From Periplaneta americana (lineage: Eukaryota > Arthropoda > Insecta > Blattodea > Blattidae), in contig NC_091125.1 of the NCBI RefSeq assembly GCF_040183065.1, forward strand, positions 130,463,121 to 130,527,120: a DNA stretch of 64,000 bases, read 5' to 3'. Below, one piece after another: positions 1 to 11,400 of the stretch. A program made the position numbers and the translations under genes. The notes below the pieces were generated by a model. That model was not told where the DNA came from. It saw nothing but the letters and a program-made list of their open reading frames with translations, and did not search any database. The first letter of the stretch is position 1; every line of letters begins with the position of its first letter.

Positions 1-147
1 CACATAAACAAAATATACGAATCCAACACAAACAAAAGAGAACATATTACAATAAAAACACTAAAAGCAAAACAACAACAACATAACCTCATTTTCACCA
101 AAGCAGACAAGGGCAATTGTGCAGTAATATTATCTTCTTTCTATTGA
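1..147 (+). mobile_element. Penelope-like reverse transcriptase fragment (5' cut by window edge)
   Basis: Frame 1 is open from the first base to a stop at 145-147. It ends in a stretch reading IFTKADKGNCAVIL. The ADKGN motif near the start of the reverse transcriptase is typical of Penelope-like retroelements (family knowledge). Only about 48 residues are seen and no catalytic YxDD motif is present, so this is a fragment. The match rests on one short motif. Confidence 0.5.
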
Positions 148-460
148 GCGCAACAATATCTGCCCTTTTATGGAGCCATCTGATGATATGCAATGTACCT
201 CTTCAAATACTTCAAAGATGTTTAATTTCCTGAGCGATTTATCATTGCTGTTTCTCACTTTACAGTGACGATTATTTTGCAGCAAATCAATTTTCTTGCA
301 GAAACCGAGAACATGAGGTAAGGTTTCAATCTCGTTACAGTGGCCACAACGGATTTCTTGGCTTCTGCCTGGGATGCTACGGACAGGAAAAACATTGCAA
401 TTCATCTTCAGCGCATTGATCCATTGGGAAAATGATAAATCCTTCTTTGTGGTAACTCAT
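130..460 (-). mobile_element. R2-type non-LTR retrotransposon ORF, C-terminal remnant
   Basis: The minus strand reads through SQWINALKMNCNVFPVR and then a Cys-Cys-His-Cys knuckle (CGHCN, then LPHVLGFC) followed by QNNRHCKVR. This succession (aliphatic segment, 'PVR' turn, zinc knuckle with H-V-L, then RH) is characteristic of the C-terminal part of R2-like LINE proteins. The reverse transcriptase and endonuclease domains are absent. The frame opens near 460 and ends at 130, back to back with the Penelope-like scrap. Fragment, not a gene. Confidence 0.65.
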
Positions 461-500
461 GTGTTAGTTTATTACATTTTGGATTTACTCAATTCACATA

Positions 501-614
501 CAGGGTGAGTCAGGAGGAAAGGTACATGGTTTGAGGGGTGGTAATATTGATGATTCTGAATAAAAACGCTTATATGAACATAGGTCCTGTTCTTAACGGT
601 TTCAGAGAAAACTA
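501..614 (+). mobile_element. Single terminal repeat of a TA-target DNA transposon
   Basis: Directly after a TA dinucleotide (499-500) the sequence begins CAGGGTGAGTCAGGAGG and continues with phrases such as 'tatgaacataggtcctgtt' shared in style with the terminal repeats of the element at 7517-9013. I found no matching inverted end downstream, so the element is truncated or its other end is lost. Nothing recognisable was seen in 615-1265; short minus-strand frames there are not recognised. Confidence 0.4.
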
Positions 615-1269
615 ATGGAAACAATGAAGAACATGAAAAGTATAGATGATAGTAAATTAAAACATTGTTACCGTATGTTCTGTTTAATTGTGTACTTTTC
701 TTTACAGAACATGTTCAAAAAGTCCACCGTCAACTTCAGTGCATTTTGCAGCTCTTGTAGACAGCTGCTGTGCTGCTGATCTGAGCTGATTCGGACATTC
801 CTTACTTGAGCACAAGCATGTAAAATGCGAACGAAAAGTTTCACTTTGAGCTTGTAGACTTCGCTCTTAAGTTCTTGCTTCTCAGCCTGCCAAAGCACTG
901 TGCTAACAGCTCGGGCCACGAGAGACCCTGGGCCCGAGCTTGTGGGAAACCAAGGTCTCTAGATGTCGCTGTCGAACAGGTCCTCTCATCCCATTCCACT
1001 AATGTCCGCCATCTTTGAGACATCGGTTGCTGTTGTCAAGCAGAACATTCTCCGAAAGTTATCGAAATATCTGTTTTGGAAACTTACTTTATGAAATATA
1101 TAAATTTAAACACAAATTCCTTCCACAACCCAACCATAGCGCAATGTAAACAAACCTAAGAGTTGGCGCAAATATGGCAGCGTGCGAAGACCTGACTTAT
1201 CGACGGACCTTGCGGTAAAGCTGTGACAACTGCCACCAATGGCCGAGCTTAACATGACCGCGTGTGATA

Positions 1270-1483
1270 CAGTCCGCGTCACCGTTTTTGGCGTGTGTTC
1301 TAGATATATATAGTGCCCAGTTTGTGAGTGTGTTGCTAGTGCAGCTGTAAATTGTACTACTCCTATACATGTCACATCAGCCATTTGACAAACAGTTGTC
1401 AGACTGACTGCGGCAAATGTAAAACACTCGCACTTAACGTTCCCATTACTTATTTCACACATCAAAAACGGTGACGCGGACTA
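1270..1483. mobile_element. MITE with 19-bp inverted ends, TA target site
   Basis: AGTCCGCGTCACCGTTTTT at 1271-1289 is repeated as its exact reverse complement at 1464-1482. TA dinucleotides lie just outside (1268-1269 and 1484-1485). There are about 175 bp of non-coding sequence between the ends. This is the architecture of a small non-autonomous Tc1/mariner-type element. Confidence 0.6.
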
Positions 1484-1591
1484 TAGATAGAACTTGTCGC
1501 ACACCACATTATACTCATATGAAAAGTTTAACACACTAAAGTTGCAAAGAAATTTGCTCTGAGTAATTAACATTAGCTTTTTATTTTCCAG

Positions 1592-2275
1592 GTGTTGGAA
1601 ATAAGCCCTGATATGGATCCAGAACCTACGCCCAATAAAACATCCATTCTCATGGAAGGAATATACGAAACCGTCGCAAAGCAGTTTAATATTAAATATG
1701 AAGATTTCATCGCTAGTTCTTCTTTTGCTCAGTTACACGGGATGTGTTATTGGAGTGACCTTCAATGTAAAGCAGAATTTGAGTCGAAAGGAGGGCAACA
1801 ACTCTTACAGCTACCTTCAAGCGAAAGATTTGATGCTGTCATCACAGAAATAAGTATGAATGAATGTTTTTATGGATTTATAAGTAAATTTGGTTCGCCT
1901 CCTATAATAGGAGTATCATCGCAAGGCATACTGCCATGGATAAGTACCTTCATGGGGACTCCAGAAAACCCTTCGTACATGCCACATTTCTTTCTGCCGT
2001 ATTCAGATCGCATGAATTTCATTGAAAGACTTCACAATTTCATAATAGTTAACTATGTAAATTTCATATATGATTATGATCTCGTTGCTAAACAAGAAGC
2101 CACAGCAAGGAGGTATTTTAAAGAAGAGCTGCAGCCGTACTGGAGCTTCAAGAGGAACTTCAGTTTGATAATTACTAATACTGTTTTCGGACTGGATTAC
2201 GCTCGTCCCCTCTCGCCAAATGTTATTCCAGTTGGTGGAATGCACCTCAGAAAAGTATTCGATCCTCTGCCAAAG
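1592..2275 (+). CDS. UGT exon a (acceptor-binding N-terminal domain)
   Basis: The acceptor ttttattttccag ends at 1591 and the donor CAAAG|GTTATT follows 2275. The exon is 684 nt, phase 0 at both ends, 228 codons from [12 protein letters not shown] to DPLPK. An open frame continues past the donor only because a (TTA)n run follows; that poly-Ile extension is an artefact, since exon b resumes the UGT consensus directly. Confidence 0.9.
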
Positions 2276-2345
<70 letters not shown>

Positions 2346-5300
2346 CATGTATTGTGGGTTCTTATCACCACGGCCTGGCGCGTCCTCATATTGCGGATAG
2401 AGGAGATGGCTTTCAGATATGGAGGGTAGCTGCGAATATATTGAATAAGCAACTTCATTTAGTCTGTGGATAAACTTCGGGGCTTCTACCGCGTTGTCTT
2501 GGTGTTGGTGGCTGACGTTTCGACCACTGTGTTGTGGTCATCTTCAGAGCAGTTGGATAAGGAAATCAAATCAGATCAAATCAATGTGGGGTGCTGATTT
2601 GATTTGATTTCCTTATCCAACTGCTCTGATCCACAGACCATGTACACCAGCCGCGGAAGCCTACGCGAACACTTTCATTTAGTACCCATTGTATTTTACT
2701 CTAAAAGGAAGATGAAAAACAAGATTTATTTTAGGAAATAAATTTGATGAAAAATATTGGCCAATTAGTTTGCAGTAAAATTATATTATTTTATATATAT
2801 TATTCCCGGAACAGAGGTTAAGGGTGTTTGAGAATAAGGTGCTTAGGAAAATATTTGAGGCTAAGAGGGAAGAAGTTAACAGAGAATGGAGAAAGCTAAA
2901 CAATGCAAAACTCCACGCATTGTATTTTTCACCTGGCATAATTAGGAACATTAAATTCAGACGTTTGAGATAGACAGGGCATGTAGCACGTATGAGCGAA
3001 TTCAGAAATGCACATATAGAGTGTTAGTTAGGAGGCCGTAGTGAAAAAGACCTTTCGGAGGATAATATTAAAATGTATTTGAGGGAGGTGGGATATGATT
3101 GTAGAGACTGGATTAATCTTGCTCAGGATAGGGACCGATGGCGGGCTTATGTGAGGGCGGCAATTAAGCTCCGGGTTTTCTAAAAGCCATAAGTAAGTAA
3201 TATTATTTTCCGATAAATTTAGTTGTACAATCGCCATAGATAGATAGATAGATATTTATTTGATATCAACATTTATATTAGCTATGGTGTACCACAACTT
3301 ATGTATACGGGTTTCACCATAACTTTATATTAATATAACTACAATTAGCATACAGTCTCGACAGCCTACTCATCTACTCTCGCTATTAACTTAACTCCAA
3401 ACAGTCAATTGCTTCCTAATGATCTTACATGTCCACCATCTGTTCGTTACACACTTACGTTCCTTTCAACATTCTAATCTTGCTAACTAAATTTATACAT
3501 AATTCCGTCTTTCTACATTACATCTAACTCGTAACACTTCACCCGGTTATACTCATTGGGATCTTTTTTCTACCTAATACACGTCATTATAATCTTATAA
3601 AATCTTGAAATGAGGAAATGAGTAGGCCTATCTAGTTCACTTTAGTCTGATCATTCATTTCTTAACCACAATCAACACTCAGAAACAACCATAGAAAATT
3701 ATAAATAATATTACTAAGATCATCTATCATAACTTCACTACATCACTATCGAAGATTTACTCCTTTGCAATAACCTTCAATCGATAACTATATTTATTAA
3801 CTAGCCACTTTTTAATTTCCCAACTTTTTTTTTAACTTCCTAACTGATCTCTATATCTATGATCCCCTAAACACATTTTCATCACACTAAAACACGATTT
3901 ACGACATTAAATCACCAAACTTCCTGTTGTAATTTAATTCAGATCTTTTATTTATTTTTTACCGCTCATGCACCAACTTCTAAGATTGTAACTTTTTTGG
4001 CCCTTAAATGTACCTGTCAACGATAAAATACTACCTTGTGGTGACGAAATCACTATCTCTTCACCCATCATACTTTTCGCATCCTAACGTCTTCTCTGAA
4101 CACTAACCGCACCTTCTCTTGATCTCCCGTAAAGCACACCAGTTTCCGCTTCTTGTCTTCTTCTTCTCGCTGACTCACGTAGGCTAGACCATATGTTACT
4201 GCGATTTCCTACTCGGTCTATATCAGTAGTGTCAGAGTTGTAAGCTCCGAAACCGGTTGTGGTGCTAGAGACGTCCAGTCGGAGCGTGAACTTGCTTATG
4301 TCTGTGGAAGCACCGGAGCACGCAACGAGCTATAGTGGAGCGCTCCGCTCCGTTTAGGCTGTGTCTGACAACGCTGGTCTACACTTCCACTTGGCTCAGC
4401 AGATTCCTGACTGGGTCCTGCTCGATCGTCACGTTCGTCCATCAGCTGTCTAGTCTCCGATGTTTGCTTTAATTCCGTCCATATTTCATTCTGCTGACTC
4501 GATCGTTCCTCGCCATCACGAACCAACTTATCTAAAATCTCTTCCGATTGTTCGGTACAATCGCCATAGAGTCGGGCATGGCAGATAAATAAGAAACTTT
4601 TATTTGTGTGAAAATTTCGAAATGATGTTTCGCACCGCCACATTTCTTCCTGTTCATACCACGAATATTTAAAAAGTAAGTTACAATTTACGATACATGA
4701 TTGTTTCAGGATCTGAAAAATATCATGGACGAAGCAGAAGACGGTTTCATATTCTTCAGCTTGGGAACGAACATGCACTTCGCAGGATTTGAGGAAAAGA
4801 AAGCAACGGCATTTCTCGAGGCATTTGCGTCGTTACCTCAGCGAATCCTTTTGAAATGTGCAACTAAGGATCTTGCAGAATTTCCAGTGCCGCCAAATGT
4901 TATTTTACGTGACTGGTTTCCACAAAATGGTATATTAGGTATGAAAATTACTACCTAGTAACCTAGATCATACATACCCAGATTGCTCGGCCTTATAGAC
5001 TTTAAAGGTAACAACTTTCGTCATGTTTACTATGCTGCCATCTAGTTGTTACATAAGGAGTCATGTCATAACTCCCATTTGAATTGCATTAGCGACTGTA
5101 CTGCCATCTCGTGTCCGTTTACGGCGGACGAGTGACGATTCTGGCAGTTGTTCTCTTCAAAGTGCTACCGATTTTAAAGTAGGGATGAGCAATCTATATG
5201 TGATCTGGACTAGTAAGTTACTATTTTGCGATAGAATTCAAAATCCAAATGCCATCTAATAATTCATTCAGGCATTTCGACAATAAGATTAGATTTATAT

Positions 5301-5373
5301 ATTATTTTTATAAAGCGTAATTCTTTCTAAACGTAGATAAGGTGAGAGCTTCATCGAAAGTAAGTCTGTTGTC

Positions 5374-5420
<47 letters not shown>

Positions 5421-8400
5421 GCTTTATTTAACCTGACAGAGTTAAGGCCGTAAGGCCTTCTCTTACACTCAACTAGGATTAAAACTTGCTTAAATAGTTG
5501 AACATAAAACAGGAGCAGAATTTAGTAATTACATACTGATACAATTTAGGTACATAATGAGATCAAAAGAAGTAGTTACATAAAAATTTACCTCATAAAA
5601 TAAAAATAAACATAGTGGAATACATATTAATGTTGTTAGAATCAAATACGAATCACATAAAAACAGAAGCCGATAATTCAATAAAAAATGTACACGGTAG
5701 AAATAAAAATAAACACATGAGTATACAAATTAGTATTCGATTACAATTAAGTAGGATTTACATAATTAAACCAGAAACCGACAATTGAATAAAATGTACA
5801 CAAAAAATAGATTAATAATAAAAAAATAACACAGTGGGATACATATTGGCGTTAAGTGATAAATAAACACGATTTACATGATTACACAATACAAAAAATA
5901 ATAAAAAAATAAAATAAAATAAAAAATAAATACAGTGGAACACATTCCATTAAATATATTTGTAACGCGTTAGGTCTGGCACATACACCCTGGGAATCTT
6001 AACATTGTCACTCAATTTCTTATTTTGGATGGACGAACGAATGAAAGAAACTAACTAACGAACGAACGAACGAACGAATGAATGAATTAATGAATGAATG
6101 AATGAATGAATGAATGAATGAATGAGTGGATATTTATTAAAAGACATCGGAACTTAAGGCACTAAAATGGTATTTTAGGCGCCTAAAAAGGCTCTAAAAA
6201 CAGGGGGGGGGGCATTGAAATTATTTTGAATCACTCCATAATTCATAAAATAAGCATCCATAAGATCATAAGTAACTTAACAAAGTAACTGGAAAAGTAG
6301 TTTCTCTGTTCTATGGACTGGTTTCACTTGTACTTATTTATCTACAACTTCACGTCCATAATTTGAGTTATAATAAACAACAAGCAACTTTTCAAGATTA
6401 ACGCACAAACTTCTGTCACGTTTATTGGACGAAATCAGTGTGTTGATGATTAATGTAACAATAATGAGACGTTCGTAGAGCCGCGAAGTCCTACCAGCAA
6501 GCACCGTCTTTGTCCACCAAAAATTATAATTGGACTCACCGGGATTCGAAACCGGGTTATCAGCGTGGAAATCCAACGCTTCATGTATTCGACTAATAAC
6601 TGATGTTTGTTGTTGTGTAGTTAACTGTACGAAGACAGGTTTGGACCTCACAAGTGACACCAATAAGGCATCACTCATGAGGCAACTAAGCCAGGAATTA
6701 ATGGGGTAGGTCAGTGCTGGGTAAGGACAAGCGAAACAACAATACTGCATTGCAACAGGGTGTCCCATATCTATGGCTACTATAAGAACTGCAATTTCCT
6801 TAGTTTCGAACGCAAAAATAAATGCAGTATTGTTGAGTGAGTAGTCATATAAAGAAAAAAGCAAAAAGGTACATATAAAAGCAAAAAAAGGGCAAAAAAA
6901 GTTCATATTAGAGTAAAAAAAAAGGCATAAACGGCAAAAAAAGGTAAAAAAAAGGCAAGTTCAGACTTCATCAGAATGCTTCATTTCTCATGATTAATGC
7001 ACTTTTATTAAAAGCCTTTAAATATGAACATTCAAATAAAATAGGCATTTTCCTATACTTCCGATGTCTATTTATTAACTACAAATGGGTTTTCACTTGG
7101 CAGTAGTTGCAGAAAAAATAAAGGTAAAATAAAGACAAGACATACTGACAGAAAAACTAGAGAAATACAGAGTTGTGAAAGTACTGGAAATATGCTTAAG
7201 GTGTTGAAAGTGTTCCCCATATGACAAAATTTATTCTCCTGTGCAAGTCCTCGGGCTCTAAGCTGTGCACCTCTGTATGGATGAAATATTTCAATAATGT
7301 TGTAGCATTATGTACGACTGACTCCCATTTGCTGTTCCGACAATTCACGAAAATATTTACAGTGCATAAAATGAGATAAATTCATCAATAAAATCATATA
7401 GCCAACCAACAAATTTAATTACAATTGTATCAGCTTCGTATTTATTTTAAACACTGTTGGGTGAAATTAGATTATTAAATGGTTTAATGAGTAAGACATT
7501 TTAATGACAATTAATACAGGTTGTATCTATATATGTGTCCATAAATGTGGGGGCGTATTCCTGATACCAAACCGTAACAAAAAGTTCATATGAACATAGG
7601 TCCGCAAACCCTTCGTTAGGGAGTTATGGGTTTACTGGTAACTAGCCGTATCCGTGCGCTCCGCTGCACCTGTTAGAAATAAATATAAAGTAATTACATA
7701 ATTAAAATAGGACGTTTGGTCCAGGGAACATTCGTGTTTGATAGAAGGATAAATCGTTTAATACCATATGTTACTTAATTTAAATTGTATTTAAATAATT
7801 AAAATGCGGTCATTTTGGTCCAGAGAGCACTCAAAAGTTACTGTAATAACATTATAGCATTATGTCCATATAGAGAAACTACACTTTCCAATGGTGAAAT
7901 AATAATTAATTATACAAATCGGTTAATTTAGCTTTCGATATTACTTCATACAAACACAGAAACATTTCTGTAGGCTATGTTTAATAGCTTTCGATTGTTG
8001 TTGTCCAAGGCCGCTTATAGACGTAGTCATTAATTGTTTTCATTTCATTACACCGCCTTAGATGGCATTGTATTTTAATTTTAAAACTCATTTATCTCAT
8101 TAAATATCAATCCTATCAAAATTTTGCATGGAATAACACTTATCGGAAATCATTTTTAAAGAAACTTTTGTTATGTAACATATTTCACAAAAATCAATAA
8201 TAAGCGAGATATTTCGATTTATTTAATTCAGGCCCCCTTATAACCCCCCTTTTAAATAACGTATTTTGAATGTCTTACAGCCTAAAATCTAAGTTACAGA
8301 GAACTTAATTTATATTCCAATTTTCATATAAATCGGTTCAGCCATTATCGCGTGAAAAGGTAACAAACATCCAGACAGACAGACAGACAAACAAACAAAA

Positions 8401-11400
8401 ATTAAAAAAAAAGCGATTTTCGGTTTCAGGGTGGTTAATTATATATGTTAGGACCAATTATTTTTGGAAAATCGAAAATTACCAGAAAAATTTCGGCTAC
8501 AGATTTATTATTAGTGTAGAGGTACATGTGATACATTTAACAACACACATTTACAAAAATTGCTCAAAGTGACCTCCTCCTGCTTCGATGCATACTCTGA
8601 GCCTGCGATCCATGCTTTGCTGTTCTCTGTGCAAAAGTCCTGGGGTGTTACGGATTTGATCAAATTTGCTACCGTATTCCCATCTGCTAGGCCATGAATG
8701 TAATGCATATCCGTCATTTCTCTCACTGAATACATCTTGTGATGTGATGAATGTTACTGTGAATAACACAAAACAGAACAAAAGGTAATCAGACAAAACA
8801 AAACAAATGTCATTACCAACTGTAATGAAGAAAGTGAAAAAAAAAAAAATGCAAGTTTGAGGTGAATTACATAATCAGGCATCACTACAGGAAATTCCTT
8901 TCATAACTCCCTAAAGAAGGGTTTGCGGACCTATGTTCATGTGAACGTTTTGTTATGTTTCGGTGTCAGGAATACGCTCCCACATTTATGGACACATAAA
9001 TAGATACACCCTGTATAATCAAGCACCGATATCATCCAACCTTCCCTGTATTAAAACGTGACGCCTTCGCCTTTTTTGTCCAATACTGATCCCTAGTTTT
9101 GAATTTAATCATTTTTCCATGAGCTGTAATCCTCTCAAGTGGAAAATATCCTTTAAATTCTCTACGACACTGATCAAATTATTCCTTTTTTTTTTTTTTT
9201 AATTTACAGTAAATGAATATTCTATATTCTGTATTAAATCCCAACTCAAATAACAGATACAGACAGATGAAATTCAATACTGCAAACAATGACAGATGTA
9301 GTGCTCTGAAACTCAACTCATTACTGCACACAATAACAGACTTCAGTCTTATCACCGACTATGCTTGTCCTTGAATGGCAGCGCGCGCAGCTACTTACTG
9401 CCGACTCTGGTCCCGTACGTGAGCGTGAAAATATGAAATGTATGCACTATAAGCCTATTATTTAAATGTGACTTTGGAAATTTTAAATAGTTCAGAATAA
9501 TGCAAAACGTTTTACTCTATTACAGCCCACCCAAACATCAGGTTGTTCATAACTCATGGTGGAAGACTGAGCATGATGGAAGCTATATATCGGGCGGTGC
9601 CATTAATAGTGTTGCCACTTGTCACTGATCAATATGCAAATATGAGGTTAATGTTGGACAAAGGCGTCGCAGTGCAACTCGATTACAAGTCACTCACGAA
9701 GGAGGCTGTCCTGTCAGCGATGAAGGAAATCCTTAGCAATCAGAGGTAAGTTAGTTTGTGTTGCTATTAACTTCAATTTCGCTTCCAAAGAAATGGAGCT
9801 GAGTATTAATTCAATCACATACTCAAATCGGACCGGATTTCAATCTCAAGATCATTCTGTTATGTTGAATTTTTCTTGGGTATGAATCAACCAAGGCAAG
9901 ACATAGATCTTTAACATTGCATGGAAGCCTCTGTAACTGAAATCCAGCCTAGTTACGTCATGGATGACTGTCCGTTGTTAGTGGCTAATTGATTTTTCTA
10001 CTGCTGGAATGCCTCCTAATGGATTGCTCGACTGATTGCTTGATGGGTTGTTTAATTGGCTGGTTGGTAGTGGCTTCATTATTCGAAGTATGTTTGATGG
10101 GTGAGTGAGGTAGAATTCCATGCTTTCATGAACTAACAATGCAGAAATAATTTATTTCAAAGTATTACATAACTTTTATCGCCGCGCTCTCATGGTTAAC
10201 ATTCGTCAGGTCTTTGAGCGGCTTCGTGCGTAACATTCGGCAGGTCTTTGAAATTTAATTGCATTATTATTTTCAATTTCTTATGTCGCCGCTCCAATCA
10301 CTCGCCTCAATTTCAATATTGCAACCAATAAGCTGCTCTAATTTCCGGCAGCCAATCACGTTGCAGTTCGGTTACATTTAAACGTGTGCGTCTTGTTATT
10401 CGCTGAGGAAGACGATATTCATTTCTTAAGGCTCGATAAATACTTAATACAATCGCCTGCCATTTTGGCTCTTTCGTTGGCGTTCGCAGAAAGCACACGA
10501 GGACGTTATTTGCCGCACAATTATTTGCTGAATTACAGTGCGTTTGATTTATTATCATAGGAGCTATGACATGATAATGTTTAACGGTGTGGCAAATAGA
10601 TTCCTCGTCTGGTACCGTAAACTGGGGTAAAGAGGATCACATGTGGTAAAGTGGATCATATGTGTATTGTTAGATAAGTCAGCACCACATGGTTCACACA
10701 TGCAAAGAAAACTATTTTTAGTGGCACTTATAGAAGAAAGGTTTTCTTTTCATGTGTGATCCATGTGGCGCTGCCTTATCTAGGCAATACACATATGATC
10801 CACTTTACCACATGTGATCCTCTTTACCCCAGTTTACGGTAGCTCGACAACGAAAGAACAAAAATGGCGAACGATACTACCTAACTGTGGAGGACTAGTA
10901 ACTGTGTCCGTGTGAGAGGGGTCTGCCGCAACCGCGGGGAAGAGGGTAGGTACTAAAGGTTCGGGATGGGGGTGGCCTTTCTATGACATTGACAGACAAC
11001 TACCAGTTCTGAATATATATTGCGAGAGTGCAGTCAACTTGAGTTTACAGTATTCTTTACATTGTTCAATTCAGAACTTCCTTATACAGTAATTACAGTA
11101 AATCTGTGTAATTCAGTGTAGTGCGTATATCTAGTATAGGATTAGTATAGTGTAGTGTAGTGATAAAATAGTATAGGATGTGTATAGCTATAGTATAGGA
11201 ATAATAGTGCGAGATTATAGAGCAGTGATATTAGCAAGAACGATAGTCTTAAACACTTTCGTTTAGTATGGCTAATAGAAAGGCAAACACAACTATTCAT
11301 AGTGAAGCAAGAGAAATAATAGCTAACATCATAGAGAAGTGCGATGAGGAAAGAGTGCGAAAACATTTGAGGATTCCCTTAAATAAATCAACTGAAAGAG

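Larger units (their letters stand above)
7517..9013 (-). mobile_element. TA-flanked DDE transposon, internally deleted, about 110-bp TIRs
   Basis: The ends (about 7517-7630 and 8890-9013) are long inverted repeats (for example 'tgtgtccataaatgtggg' and 'catatgaacataggtccgca'), with TA on each side (7515-7516 and 9014-9015). The minus strand carries transposase pieces. A nested LINE tail fills 7640-8512. The element belongs to the large insect group of mariner-superfamily transposons whose protein begins 'MYT.EEMADMHF.YG.A.GN'. Confidence 0.75.

Noticed and set aside
2276..2473. Extension of UGT exon a through (TTA)n to a stop at 2473
   Set aside because: The extension is poly-Ile from a microsatellite plus unrelated repeat DNA. 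The GT donor at 2276 and exon b restore the UGT consensus exactly.
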